Assembly (NCBI GenBank): GCA_052061695.1 | Contig: JBPZEY010000004.1 | DNA length: 64,000 bases | Strand: one strand, 5' to 3' | DNA from: Alkalicoccus luteus | GTDB taxonomy: Bacteria > Bacillota > Bacilli > Bacillales > Salisediminibacteriaceae | Shown here: piece after piece, positions 49,657 through 58,822 of the stretch | Numbering within the stretch: the first letter of the stretch is position 1 | Layout: each line of letters begins with the position of its first letter | Program-made: the position numbers and the translations under genes | Notes under the pieces: model-generated | Told to the model about the DNA's origin: nothing | The model's input: only the letters and a program-made list of their open reading frames with translations | Databases searched by the model: none

Positions 49657-50505
49657 ATGGAAGGCTTGAAAGCGATACAGCAGAGTCTTGATCTGATTGA
49701 GGAACTGCTGCCCGGAAAAATCAAATCAGAGGATATTGCTGCAGCTGCCGGTCTGTCTTCGTTTCATTATCAGCGAATGTTTCAAATCCTCACCGGCTTT
49801 ACGCTGCAGGAATATATTCGCAATCGCCGGCTGACATTGGCAGCTCAGGAGCTGCAGGCAAGCAGCAGATCGATCACAGAGCTGTCGTGGGACTATGGCT
49901 ATGAAACACCGGAGTCGTTTTCCAAAGCATTTAAAACCCTGCACGGCATTCCCCCGTCCAGCGTTCGCGTTCAGTCCCATCCACTAAAGGCGTACCCAAA
50001 ACTTTCTTTTCATCTTCAATTGAAAGGAGCGGTTGAATTGGATTACAAAGTTGTCAAACGCGAAAAACAACTGGTTTCTGGAAAGAAAGTTGTCACCTCG
50101 CTTCAGAACGGTCAGCATCACCGCGATATTGCTGCTTTCTGGCGCGAAGCTCACGATGAAGGCTGGATCGATACATTCGATCATCTGGCCGGCGAACTGG
50201 GAGTGCTCGGTATTTGCATGCATACGGAAGGTGATCAGCTCACGTATATGATCGCTGTAGAAGGAGAACATCAGCCGGATTCGAGTTGGACCGTTGCGGA
50301 GATCCCTCCGCATCAGTGGGCCGTTTTCCCTGTTCGAGGTGCCATGCCGCACGCTATGCCACCGGTATGGGAACGTATTTTTGCCGAGTGGTTTCCCGCT
50401 ACCGGGTACGAGCACGCTGGCGGCCCTGAGCTGGAAGTATACAGCACAGAGGGAGACCCGTATCAGGAGGATTATGAGAGCGAGATCTGGATTCCAGTAA
50501 CGTAA
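49657..50505 (+). CDS. AraC-family regulator with GyrI-like effector domain
   Basis: 282 residues. N-terminal two-HTH AraC domain (residues 8-105: SEDIAAAAGLSSFHYQRMFQILTGFTLQEYI, ITELSWDYGYETPESFSKAFKTLHGIPPS), then a GyrI-like small-molecule domain (about 125-282, with IPPHQWAVFPVRGAMPHAMPPVWERI). This N-HTH/C-GyrI layout resembles Rob and the BmrR-like drug sensors. AAAGGAGGG precedes the ATG. It follows the TetR/MFS pair but has its own ribosome site and terminator. Confidence 0.88.
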   Translation: MEGLKAIQQSLDLIEELLPGKIKSEDIAAAAGLSSFHYQRMFQILTGFTLQEYIRNRRLTLAAQELQASSRSITELSWDYGYETPESFSKAFKTLHGIPPSSVRVQSHPLKAYPKLSFHLQLKGAVELDYKVVKREKQLVSGKKVVTSLQNGQHHRDIAAFWREAHDEGWIDTFDHLAGELGVLGICMHTEGDQLTYMIAVEGEHQPDSSWTVAEIPPHQWAVFPVRGAMPHAMPPVWERIFAEWFPATGYEHAGGPELEVYSTEGDPYQEDYESEIWIPVT

Positions 50506-50624
50506 ACTCCAGCGAAGGAGAAGCAAACTCGGGCGCCAATTCGATTTTCTTATACGTGCTTTAGTCGACCCGCGCTCCGCTTCTGTTAAAAAACCCACAG
50601 CAGCTTCCTCACTGCCGTCAAACG

Positions 50625-50664
50625 AAAAGAAGCTTCCGGAATTTTGCCGGAAGCTTCTTTTTTT
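50625..50664. terminator. bidirectional terminator between AraC-GyrI and methyltransferase genes
   Basis: AAAAGAAGCTTCCGG pairs with CCGGAAGCTTCTTTT across AATTTTG, with extra T on the plus side. Confidence 0.88.
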
Positions 50665-50693
50665 ACACTTGAAGAGCAGTGACCTATCACTGC

Positions 50694-51383
50694 TTAACAA
50701 GTATCTTCCCTCTTTCTGATACGCAGCAGCACGTTTGCTCCTTTTTGAAATTCATACGATACAGGGATTTCCTCAGCCAGCCATCCTTCCCGCTCCGCAA
50801 ACTGTTTCACATCATCCACATAGCGGCTGCGGCGTCCTTTGTAATCGAGCAGTGGAAACATGCGCAGCTCCGAGCTTGTCACACGCAGCATTTCCCGGAC
50901 AGCCTGCTCATGAAAGCAATAGTCAAGACGATCCGCGTAGGTGAACAAAAAATGCGCGGAGAGGACAAGGTCAAACGCATCGTCCTCAAACGGCAGCTCC
51001 GGCAGGCGAGCCTGGACGTACCTCTCTGCACGGCGCTCGTAGTCTTCCGTGAACAGTCGCAGCGCTCTTTCCCTGCGCTGTTTAAGTTGAGAGGCATCTT
51101 TTATGTAGTTCCATACGTATTGATTCGAAGCTCCCTGGATCAAAGCTGCAGCACGGTCAATATCCTGAGATCCCTTTTCGTACAGCACTCCAGCCGGAAA
51201 CCGATAGGCAAGGTCCACTGCCGTGACGTCAGCTGCTGCCTCTGCTGTAAACGAGCACGCTCCCGCCGGACAGTCGAGAATCCTTTTGCCCTGGAGATCC
51301 CTCTCCTCCAGCTGAAAAAACGCCTTATATTCCTCCATCGTTCTGCCGATAAAGACGATGTTTTCCAGATCCGTCCCATTCAT
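50694..51383 (-). CDS. SAM-dependent methyltransferase-like protein
   Basis: 229 residues from MNGTDLENIV, with GAGGTG 7 nt upstream. SAM motif I reads RILDCPAGACSFTAEAAA, with VTAVDLAYRF next and DDAFDLVLSAHFLFTYADRL as motif III; a Pro (DCPAG) replaces the usual Gly in the first turn, so cofactor binding is probable but unproven. The acceptor is unknown. The gene is separated from the EamA gene upstream by 69 nt. Confidence 0.78.
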   Translation of the reverse strand: MNGTDLENIVFIGRTMEEYKAFFQLEERDLQGKRILDCPAGACSFTAEAAADVTAVDLAYRFPAGVLYEKGSQDIDRAAALIQGASNQYVWNYIKDASQLKQRRERALRLFTEDYERRAERYVQARLPELPFEDDAFDLVLSAHFLFTYADRLDYCFHEQAVREMLRVTSSELRMFPLLDYKGRRSRYVDDVKQFAEREGWLAEEIPVSYEFQKGANVLLRIRKREDTC

Positions 51384-51452
51384 ATCGTTCACCTCTGCAC
51401 AATACTTCTTGCAGATCATATTACTAGATACTAAGAACAGATTCCAACCTTT

Positions 51453-52364
51453 TTATTCCGCTGCCGGCTGTTTTGATGACGAAACCGGTACGGTGACCGG
51501 CTTTCTTTCCATGGAAGCATATGAATACAACAGACACCCTGCAATGACAATGGCGGTGCCGCCAAGCTGAAGCAAAGCCGGCTGTTCACCAAGCAGAATA
51601 AAGGCCAGTAGGACAGTAAAGACCGGATTTAAATTCATGAACAAGCCTGCTGTCGAAGCACCCAGATGCTTCACTCCGGTTCCCCAGAACACCATGCATA
51701 AAATGGTAGCGATCAGGCTGATATAAAGCACCGCCCCGACAAAATAACTGTCCGCGCCGTGAATCGCGAAAGAAGCTCCTTCCACCGGCAGCAGAATGCC
51801 CACGCCGATGATCCCTGAGTATAAAACGGACATCATCGGGCTTACATAGGAAGTCGCCCAGCGGCTGCAAATGGAATAAATCCCGAATACGCCAACGGCA
51901 GCGAGCATCCACAAATCTCCGCTCTGCACTCCCTGCACGCCTCCTCCGCTCCCGCTTGTTATCACGAGACACGCACCGGCAAAGGAAACGATCATTGCGC
52001 CTGCCTGGATAAGAGTAATGCGCTCCTTCAGCAGTAAAACCGCACAAATGGCTATCGAAAACGTGTTTAACGTGGATATCACCCCCACGTTCGAGGCTGT
52101 CGTATTGGCGAGCGCTAAAAACTGCAGCAGGTTGAACAGGACGACACCCGTTACCCCCATTAGAAATAGCGGCAGGAGAGCTGCTTTCGGCGGCAGCAGC
52201 TGACGCTCTTTCCACCAGACCAGCGGCAGCAAAACCATCACGGCAAGCGCATAACGGAGCAGGGTCAGTGCTCCTGGAGATGCATAGGCGGTCAGTTCCT
52301 TGCCAATGACAAAATTGCCCGCCCAGAAAAAGCTCGCAAACACGAGCAGCAGCACGTACTTCAT
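51453..52364 (-). CDS. EamA/DMT-family transporter
   Basis: 303 residues from MKYVLLLV. Ten helices in two EamA repeats (FFWAGNFVIGKELTAYASPG at the start; MVFWGTGVKHLGASTAGLFMNLNPVFTVLLAF in the second half, a typical YdcZ/YtfF-like block). Likely exports amino acids or similar. The start lies in GAGGGGAATGGAGGATG; GGGG is 9 nt upstream. It is divergent from the Lrp gene through a very AT-rich 174-nt spacer, the usual arrangement of an Lrp-controlled amino-acid exporter. Confidence 0.87.
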   Translation of the reverse strand: MKYVLLLVFASFFWAGNFVIGKELTAYASPGALTLLRYALAVMVLLPLVWWKERQLLPPKAALLPLFLMGVTGVVLFNLLQFLALANTTASNVGVISTLNTFSIAICAVLLLKERITLIQAGAMIVSFAGACLVITSGSGGGVQGVQSGDLWMLAAVGVFGIYSICSRWATSYVSPMMSVLYSGIIGVGILLPVEGASFAIHGADSYFVGAVLYISLIATILCMVFWGTGVKHLGASTAGLFMNLNPVFTVLLAFILLGEQPALLQLGGTAIVIAGCLLYSYASMERKPVTVPVSSSKQPAAE

Positions 52365-52538
52365 CCTCCATTCCCCTCTCTGAATCATCTGCTGCAAGCG
52401 TAGCATTATTTATTAATAATTTTGTCGTTAAGATAAATTACGATATAATTATCAATAAATTTATTATTTTACTTAATATAATTCTGTTCAATCAATTGAT
52501 TGAGGCAGATGAATGAAGTTTTGAAAGGGGAATGTACC

Positions 52539-52988
52539 ATGGATCAGACGGACTTGCACATATTGGAGATTTTGCAGAAGGATGCCCGCATCAGTAATAT
52601 AGAGCTTGCTAAACGAATCAATTTGTCACCGCCGGCAGCGTTAAGCCGTGTACGCAAATTGGAGGAGGAACAGATCATCGAGCGCTCTACGATCATTCTG
52701 AACGCTGAAAAGCTTGGCTATGACCTGCTCTGCTTCGTATTTATGAGCACGAACCTGCATCAGACGGATGAATTGACCGCGTTGGAGACCCAGCTGGCCC
52801 GAATGCCGGAAGTACTTGAATGCTGCTGCCTGACGGGGGAATATGACTATTTGCTGAAAGTCGTGATCCGCAACCGGCGCGAACTGGAAACGTTCGTCAG
52901 ACGACTTAATGAACTGGGCGGCACGAGAATACAGACAAGTTTATCGCTGAGACGGATTAAAGATACGACTAGTCTGCCGCTGCGCTGA
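52539..52988 (+). CDS. Lrp/AsnC-family transcription regulator
   Basis: 149 residues from MDQTDLHILEIL, with AAAGGGG upstream. N-terminal HTH (IELAKRINLSPPAALSRVRKLEEE), C-terminal RAM/ACT-like domain (LECCCLTGEYDYLLKVVIRNRRELE), normal length. These proteins sense amino acids as octamers. It is divergent from an EamA exporter and probably controls it. It is convergent with the FosB-GNAT gene, whose stop is 15 nt away. Confidence 0.9.
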   Translation: MDQTDLHILEILQKDARISNIELAKRINLSPPAALSRVRKLEEEQIIERSTIILNAEKLGYDLLCFVFMSTNLHQTDELTALETQLARMPEVLECCCLTGEYDYLLKVVIRNRRELETFVRRLNELGGTRIQTSLSLRRIKDTTSLPLR

Positions 52989-53003
52989 CAGCCGTCTGAA
53001 CAG

Positions 53004-53882
53004 CTACAGAAAGCGCTCCATCATCACCATGTCCCGCCCCCGGATTCCATTTTCGTAAAACGGCTCCGGGTAATGGTCAAAATAAGCCCGGCGGATATCA
53101 TACATCCGAAAGCCTGCCCGTTGATAAAAAGCCAGGTTGCCGATACTGGAGTTTGCAGTGCCGACGATCAGTCGGGAGATGCCGAGTCTGCTGCAATATG
53201 CGGCCGCCTGCTCAAGCGTTTCCCGTCCAAAGCCTTTCCCCCGATATGCCGGACGAAGCGCCATGTTTACTATTTCCATCGACTCTTCGGCTGATGGCAC
53301 GAGCAGCAGCACACCGGCAGTATCACCATCTACGTCCAGTCGGAACAGCGTCCCCGTATGTAAATACGCTTCCACTGCTTCCCTGCTTTCATCAGCCATC
53401 AGCAGGTCATCCATATACGCTTCCCTGCTTTCTGTCTCTTCCACCACGCGGACGGCAGATTCTGTCTCTGGAAAGGTCATGTGCGGCTTCGACTCTTTAT
53501 AATAGGCCAGACGTTCCTGCAGCGAGCCGGTGTGAAACTCAAGCTTGTGTCCGTCTGGATCTTCTACGTATAAAGAAGCTTTGTCACGTTCGGATCTGAC
53601 GCGTCCTTCCAGCGGCTTCTGGCCCATCTGCTTGAGTCTCGCACGGATGACGGCGAGGTCTTCATTGTCCGCCGAAAAAGCAGTGTGCGTGTAGGAGCTG
53701 CGTAGGCCGCCGCGGTCGACGGTTTTTTCTTCATTCAGTGCAATCCATACACCTCCTCCAGTCAAATAAGCCGTTGTTCGTCCGACAGCGTGCACGTCAG
53801 CAGCTAATAATGCTTTGTAAAACGCGAGGGAGACTTGCAAGTTCTGGACAGAGTAACAAAGATGATTGATGCCTTTTATCAT
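53004..53882 (-). CDS. fosB: FosB-type metallothiol transferase fused to a GNAT acetyltransferase
   Basis: 292 residues in two parts. Residues 1-137 match FosB, the bacillithiol/cysteine transferase that opens fosfomycin: His7 (GINHLCYSV), His66 (SYTHTAFS) and Glu115 (KLEFHTG) are the metal ligands, and ERDKASLYVEDPDGH is conserved. Residues about 140-292 form a complete GNAT domain with acetyl-CoA loop RGKGFGRETL and RLIVGTANSSIGNLAFYQRAGF. No stop or frame change separates them. A stand-alone FosB is about 138 residues, so this is a true fusion. AAAGGAG precedes the ATG. The acetyl acceptor is unknown. Confidence 0.88.
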   Translation of the reverse strand: MIKGINHLCYSVQNLQVSLAFYKALLAADVHAVGRTTAYLTGGGVWIALNEEKTVDRGGLRSSYTHTAFSADNEDLAVIRARLKQMGQKPLEGRVRSERDKASLYVEDPDGHKLEFHTGSLQERLAYYKESKPHMTFPETESAVRVVEETESREAYMDDLLMADESREAVEAYLHTGTLFRLDVDGDTAGVLLLVPSAEESMEIVNMALRPAYRGKGFGRETLEQAAAYCSRLGISRLIVGTANSSIGNLAFYQRAGFRMYDIRRAYFDHYPEPFYENGIRGRDMVMMERFL

Positions 53883-53973
53883 GATTACAGGCTCCTTTCT
53901 TCCCTGCGAGGCAGGAATCTGAATGTTTTTAGCGAATGATTATCAGCAGATAATAAATCTGGAGGGAATCACG

Positions 53974-54918
53974 ATGATCAAATCTATTATACAAAAAAAC
54001 GGGTTCGTCATTTTAGACGGAGCCCTGGCTACAGAGCTGGAGAAAGCCGGGTGTGATTTGAATCACCGGCTCTGGTCGGCCAAGATACTTGCAGAAGACC
54101 CCGACAGGATCAAACGCGTGCACCAGCTATACTTTGAAGCTGGCGCTGACTGTGCGATCACCTCCAGCTACCAGGCCGTACCTGACGGCTTTTTGCAGGC
54201 CGGTTTTTCTTCGGAAACTGCAAAATCATTGATTCAACTCACATTTTCGCTTGCTGTCAATGCCCGTGATTCGTTCTGGGAGTCCTATTCCGGCACGGAC
54301 CGTCCGAAGCCGTTTGTTGCTGCCTCTATCGGTCCCTATGGTGCTTACCTCGCAGATGGCTCTGAATATCGCGGCGGTTATTCACTCACCAAAGAAGAGC
54401 TGATTGCTTTTCACCGCCCGCGCGTAGAGCTGCTCGTCGAAGCAGGAGCCGATTTTTTTGCCTGTGAAACGCTCCCCTCGCTTTTGGAAGCCGAAGCACT
54501 CGTTGACCTGCTCACAGAATATCCCGGTGTCAGCGCCTGGTTCAGCTTCAGCTGCAAAGACGGTGCACATATCAGCGACGGTACCCCGATTGAGTCATGC
54601 GCAGCCATGCTCGATCATGCTGATGTCGCTGCGGCTGTCGGCATCAACTGTACCCCGCTGCACTATGCAGAGGAACTCGTGCAGCGCCTCAGCAGTAAAA
54701 CCGACAAGCCGGTTATCGTCTATCCAAATTCCGGCGAAATATACGATGCTTCCACTAATCAGTGGCACGGCGACTCTTCCGTCGATTCATTTCAGGCGCA
54801 TGCTGAAACCTGGGCCGATCACGGCGCTGGCTTGATCGGCGGCTGCTGCCGGACTGGTCCTGATGAAATTCGTCAGCTTACAGCTCTGCGCTGCCGGATA
54901 AAGGAAGGGTTGGCGTAG
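53974..54918 (+). CDS. mmuM: homocysteine S-methyltransferase
   Basis: 314 residues from MIKSIIQKNG, with GGAGGG 7 nt upstream. Zinc/homocysteine ligands are Cys in GINCTP (about residue 228) and the pair in GGCCRTGP (about 292); ILDGALATELEKAGCDL and TSSYQAVPDGF near the start are typical. It uses S-methylmethionine (or SAM) to make methionine from homocysteine. It provides a second, B12-free route beside metE in this window. It is monocistronic. Confidence 0.9.
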   Translation: MIKSIIQKNGFVILDGALATELEKAGCDLNHRLWSAKILAEDPDRIKRVHQLYFEAGADCAITSSYQAVPDGFLQAGFSSETAKSLIQLTFSLAVNARDSFWESYSGTDRPKPFVAASIGPYGAYLADGSEYRGGYSLTKEELIAFHRPRVELLVEAGADFFACETLPSLLEAEALVDLLTEYPGVSAWFSFSCKDGAHISDGTPIESCAAMLDHADVAAAVGINCTPLHYAEELVQRLSSKTDKPVIVYPNSGEIYDASTNQWHGDSSVDSFQAHAETWADHGAGLIGGCCRTGPDEIRQLTALRCRIKEGLA

Positions 54919-55008
54919 GCCCTCCGTTGCAAAAGCGGTTTATTTCTGTTTTCAGTTGCTTTTTTATCCCGGCGTTCGTTAGTATGCAAAAAAAGAGGAG
55001 GCGGCTTT

Positions 55009-55860
55009 ATGAAAAAAGCAGTGTTGCTCACAGGGTGTTTGCTTGCTGCAGTGGGGTGTGCCAATGACGATGAACTGAATAATGCCGGTGCAGAGGAACA
55101 GGATGTACTGGAAGAAACAAACGAGCAGGAGGCTGAGGAAGAGCCGGAGGACGAGGAAAATACGGACCAGGTCAATGAAGACGAGGCAGACAGCGTGACA
55201 AATGAGACGGATGCAGCAGACAGTGATTTCATGTCAGACGCGGAAGCAGCGTATGAGTCGCTCGAATCCTACACGTCGGAAACCGCCCTTGATATTATCG
55301 TCAATCAGGATGGAGCCACCGTTGATCAGGACACCCTCCTCATGTATAACACGATTGTCCGTGAAGATCCGCCTCATATTCTAGTGGAAGTTGAAGACAT
55401 GGGTGTACGCTACTATCACAGCTATACGGTCGATAACAAGGTTTACTTTCATGACGGCGCCAGCTGGATGGAGGACTTGAGCGGTTACGGCCCTGATGAA
55501 CTCTCCTACACCGAATACGACAACCTGTGGGAAATTTTAGAGCGAAACGAACGGCTGTTTACCGTCAGTCCCTCTGAAGAGACGGTGGAAATCAGCTACT
55601 TCGGTCAGGATTCTCAAATCTACAATGCATTCCGCAGCTTGTTTGAGCTTGATTTTTACGGCGTGGACACGGCTTCAGTTGAAAATGATGTCCGCTACTT
55701 GTTTAACGAAGAAGCTCTGCTTGAAGAAGTATTTTACGAAGCAAAAGCCGCTAATCATTCAACGAACGAAGAAGTTATTCTCCGTATTCATATTCGTTAC
55801 GATGACTTGAACGATGCAGGTGATCTGGGAACGCCGGAAGGCATGGATGACCTGCTTTAA
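55009..55860 (+). CDS. acidic lipoprotein (possible DUF6612-like fold)
   Basis: 283 residues. Lipoprotein signal with lipobox AAVGC (Cys17), then an acidic, disordered linker (about 18-75; many Glu, Asp, Asn), then a folded domain (about 80-283) with YESLESYTSETALDII and DPPHILVEVEDMGVRYYHSY. The SYTSE...YYH pattern is like the LppX/DUF6612 fold and the surface protein at 38725-39618, but the match is weak. It sits outside the cell, lipid-anchored. Function unknown. GAGGAGGCGGCTTT precedes the ATG. Confidence 0.75.
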   Translation: MKKAVLLTGCLLAAVGCANDDELNNAGAEEQDVLEETNEQEAEEEPEDEENTDQVNEDEADSVTNETDAADSDFMSDAEAAYESLESYTSETALDIIVNQDGATVDQDTLLMYNTIVREDPPHILVEVEDMGVRYYHSYTVDNKVYFHDGASWMEDLSGYGPDELSYTEYDNLWEILERNERLFTVSPSEETVEISYFGQDSQIYNAFRSLFELDFYGVDTASVENDVRYLFNEEALLEEVFYEAKAANHSTNEEVILRIHIRYDDLNDAGDLGTPEGMDDLL

Positions 55861-55971
55861 GACGCCATACTGGGATTCTCTTCCGGTTGCACGATCTTCT
55901 GAGTCTGCTATACTACGTTGCGGGACTTCCCTCCCACAAATACGTGAACCATCAAAGAGAGGAGAATCATC

Positions 55972-57000
55972 ATGAAGAAGTACTACCTCACCGCAGCAGC
56001 AGCGATTTTTCTCGCGGGATGCGGAGCGGAGTCTGACAACGAAGCAGACAACAGCAATAACACAGAGCCAAATGAGGCAGCCGAAGACACTAACGAGGCC
56101 GCAGATGAAAATGAGGAACCGGAAGAAGCCGATCTCAATGAAGAGGCTTCCGAAGAAGACGCAAGCGATGCAGATGTAATCGCCCACCGCGGCGCAAGCG
56201 GCCATGCTCCTGAACAGACGATGCCGGCTTTGGAAAAAGCCATTGAAATGGATGCAGATTGGCTGGAGCTTGATATTCAGATGACGGCTGATGGCGTACT
56301 AGTAGCATTTCATGACGATGAAATTGACCGTACGACGGACGGAGAAGGTGAAATCGGCGACCATACATTAGAAGAACTGAAAGAGCTCGATGCAGGCTCC
56401 TGGTTCAACGAAGAATACACGGACCGTGCTGACGAAAGCTTTGAAGGTGCCGAAATTCTGACTCTGGAAGAGATCTTCGAGGAGTTTGGCGAAGATGAAA
56501 ACTACTACCTGGAAACGAAATCAACGTATTTGAACGAAGACATGGAAGAGCCAATGGTCGAGCTGATTGAAGAATTCGGCTTCGATGAAGCGGGCAACGT
56601 TATAATCCAGTCCTTCCATCAGGACAGCCTTCAGACGATCCATGACTTGAATGATTCAATTCCCCTCGTCCAGCTTCTCTGGTGGGAAGTGGATGAAGAA
56701 ACCGGTGAGCTGGAAGAATGGCTGGATATCACACCAGCTCCGGACGAAATGACGGAAGAAGACTTTGCTGAAATCGCCGAGTATGCAATTGGTATCGGGC
56801 CTCACCTTGAGTACTATGACGGCACGGAAGTCATTGATGAAACGTTCGTTCAGACAGTCCGTGATGAAGGCTTTGAGGTTCATGTGTACACGATTAATGA
56901 AGAAGAAGACATGCACCGTTTGCTCGACTGGGGTGTAACCGGGCTTTTCACAGACTTTCCAGACCGCATGCAGAACGTACTTGACGAACGAAGCGAGTAA
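55972..57000 (+). CDS. glpQ: lipoprotein glycerophosphodiester phosphodiesterase
   Basis: 342 residues. Lipobox LAGC (Cys17), an acidic linker (18-65), then a GDPD domain: AHRGASGHAPEQT (catalytic His and metal Glu), WLELDIQMTADGVLVAFHDDEIDRTTDG, YLETKS and VYTINEEEDMHRLLDWGVTGLFTDFPD. It hydrolyses glycerophosphodiesters to glycerol-3-phosphate outside the cell. The linker and surface are very acidic. GAGAGGAGAATCATC precedes the ATG. It follows another lipoprotein by 111 nt and has its own terminator. Confidence 0.92.
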   Translation: MKKYYLTAAAAIFLAGCGAESDNEADNSNNTEPNEAAEDTNEAADENEEPEEADLNEEASEEDASDADVIAHRGASGHAPEQTMPALEKAIEMDADWLELDIQMTADGVLVAFHDDEIDRTTDGEGEIGDHTLEELKELDAGSWFNEEYTDRADESFEGAEILTLEEIFEEFGEDENYYLETKSTYLNEDMEEPMVELIEEFGFDEAGNVIIQSFHQDSLQTIHDLNDSIPLVQLLWWEVDEETGELEEWLDITPAPDEMTEEDFAEIAEYAIGIGPHLEYYDGTEVIDETFVQTVRDEGFEVHVYTINEEEDMHRLLDWGVTGLFTDFPDRMQNVLDERSE

Positions 57001-57051
57001 CAATGTCTGGTGATCTGTAAGAAGACAGACTTTACGTAAGTCGTACCTTTC

Positions 57052-57086
57052 CCGGCAGCCGTTAACAACCGGCTGCCGGTTTTTTC
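57052..57086 (+). terminator. terminator after glpQ
   Basis: CCGGCAGCCG, loop, CGGCTGCCGG, then six T. Confidence 0.9.
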
Positions 57087-57472
57087 ATTACTTGTAGCGC
57101 CTTATCATTCGAGGTTCCGCGTGAACTATTCTCGTTTGTCCTTCTGATTCGAATTTGGAGAGTGCTGACTTCTTCGAAACGGATACTCACCTTTACCTCT
57201 TTAACTGTTTTTTCGCTTCTCCGCAAACAGCCTGGGTTTCTTTTTTCCACTCTGACGCTCTTCGCGCTAAACATTTTCCTTTACCAAAGCTTCTTCTAAT
57301 CGCTATTCCATAAACGACCTTTTCCACTCTGCTCCAGTCCTCTGAGCCTTTTGATACCAAGCTTAGTATATCAGGCAGATCAGTTGTCCGCCCGGTTTCA
57401 ACAGCTATATGATACATATATACCGTTGTCTGTGTAAGCTGCGAATGATCCTTTAGAAAAGGACTGAGACAG
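57087..57472. other. 386-nt gap without a supported gene
   Basis: Minus-strand frames of 60-75 codons exist but lack ribosome sites and family features. No hairpin or promoter stands out apart from a weak A-rich start region before the next gene. Confidence 0.45.
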
Positions 57473-58603
57473 ATGATTGACTTTTTAATTATCGGCGGCG
57501 GAGTCGTCGGCTCGGCTCTCGTCCGCGAGCTTTCTCACTACCAAGGACGGACGGTTCTGCTGGAAAAGGGCCGGATGCTGTCCGGTGTGCAGTCGACACA
57601 CAACAGCGCGCTCGTTCATCCGCCTGCAATGATGCCCCCGTCAAAAGGAAAACTAAAAGCTGAACTCGGACGGCACGGCAGCCGGATTCATCTGACGCTG
57701 GCGGACCGCTTTGACGTCCCTGTGTTTCAGAACGGTGCAATTGTTACCGCACGAACCGATGACGAAATCGAAGCGCTAACCGCTCTGAAGCAGCAGAGTG
57801 AAAAAGAATCGATTCATACGCTGACCATGCTGAGCCGGGAAGCAATGCTGGAACGGGAACCAAACCTTAACCCCGAGTTAAAGGGTGGACTTTACATGCC
57901 GGAAGCGATGAGTGCCGATACCGCGCTGCTAACTGAGCGTCTCGCTGCAAATGCGCGGCGCAATGGTGCCGAAATTCATACCGGCACGGAAGTTGCCGAC
58001 CTGCGCAGCTCCGGAAGCGGCTTCGAGGTGGAAACGACGTCCGGCCGCATCTTTCAAAGCCGGTTTGTGATTAATGCCGCCGGTGCTGCTTCTGCTGAAA
58101 TTGCAGCCATGATTGAAGACCATGTTCCGTTTCAGACTGTACCGCGGCGCGGAGAGTATATGGTGCTTAGCAGACAGGCGTCCGGGTATATAAACCATAT
58201 TATTTATCCGCCCCCGACAAGCAAAACGAAAGGGGTGCTGATCATTCCTCAGCCGGATGGGACGATCCGCCTCGGGCCGACTGATACAAAGCAGGACAGC
58301 TTTCAGCACGCTCTTCCGACTAAAGAGGGGATGGAACAGATCCGTTCCGAAATTGATCAGCTTGCGGCTGGTGTTCCATATGAGCTGACGGAACGCTTGT
58401 ATGCAGGGATCCGCTCCAGTATCACAGATCCGGACTTTTATATTCGTCCGTCGGAAACACACCAGCGCCTGATACATCTTGCAGGACTCGATTCGCCCGG
58501 TGTCACTGCTTCTCCTGCTGTAGCGTCCTACGTGCTGCATGAAATCATCCGCAGAATCGAACCGGTCCACCGGAAAATGAATCCGGATCTGTTTGGCTAT
58601 TAA
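57473..58603 (+). CDS. FAD-dependent oxidoreductase (DAO / L-2-hydroxyglutarate oxidase-like)
   Basis: 376 residues. An FAD-binding GxGxxG motif at the start (FLIIGGGVVGSALVRELS), a DAO body with THNSALVHPPAMMPPSKGKLKAELG, TGTEVADLRS and FVINAAGAASAEIAAMIED, and C-terminal GIRSSITDPDFYI and AGLDSPGVTASPAVA. This is the short GlpD/LhgO-like group; L-2-hydroxyglutarate or glycerol-3-phosphate are possible substrates, not proven. AAAGGA precedes the ATG. It is followed by a hairpin and the nas genes. Confidence 0.8.
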   Translation: MIDFLIIGGGVVGSALVRELSHYQGRTVLLEKGRMLSGVQSTHNSALVHPPAMMPPSKGKLKAELGRHGSRIHLTLADRFDVPVFQNGAIVTARTDDEIEALTALKQQSEKESIHTLTMLSREAMLEREPNLNPELKGGLYMPEAMSADTALLTERLAANARRNGAEIHTGTEVADLRSSGSGFEVETTSGRIFQSRFVINAAGAASAEIAAMIEDHVPFQTVPRRGEYMVLSRQASGYINHIIYPPPTSKTKGVLIIPQPDGTIRLGPTDTKQDSFQHALPTKEGMEQIRSEIDQLAAGVPYELTERLYAGIRSSITDPDFYIRPSETHQRLIHLAGLDSPGVTASPAVASYVLHEIIRRIEPVHRKMNPDLFGY

Positions 58604-58612
58604 TTTTTTCAC

Positions 58613-58648
58613 AAGCTTCAGTTCAGCTTTCATGGCTGGCTGAAGCTT
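58613..58648 (+). terminator. hairpin after the FAD oxidoreductase gene
   Basis: AAGCTTCAG pairs with CTGAAGCTT, with only a weak T tail (ATTTA). It probably acts as a terminator. Confidence 0.5.
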
Positions 58649-58734
58649 ATTTACATATGCTTTTTGAAGGCGTTTTCTTAACCGGAGTTGACGGCTTTCC
58701 ACCGCTTTCTTCATTGAATATTCTGAAAAAACAG

Positions 58735-58786
58735 CGTCAGATAACCTGACGGAGACACTCGCTTCCTTCCTGCTTTCTGGCATACT
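58735..58786 (+). promoter_or_regulatory. TnrA-like site and -10 box upstream of nasB
   Basis: CGTCAGATAACCTGACG (58735-58751) fits the TnrA/GlnR pattern TGTNA-N7-TNACA except for the outermost bases. CATACT at 58781-58786 would be a -10 box, placing the site centre about 50 nt upstream of the start, where TnrA activates in B. subtilis. This predicts induction under nitrogen limitation. Confidence 0.6.
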
Positions 58787-58822
58787 CATTGGCAGAACGG
58801 CTAGTCATTAATGGAGGGACCT

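Noticed and set aside
57193..57417. 74-codon minus-strand frame in the gap after glpQ
   Set aside because: No Shine-Dalgarno sequence, no recognised features, and codon use unlike neighbours.
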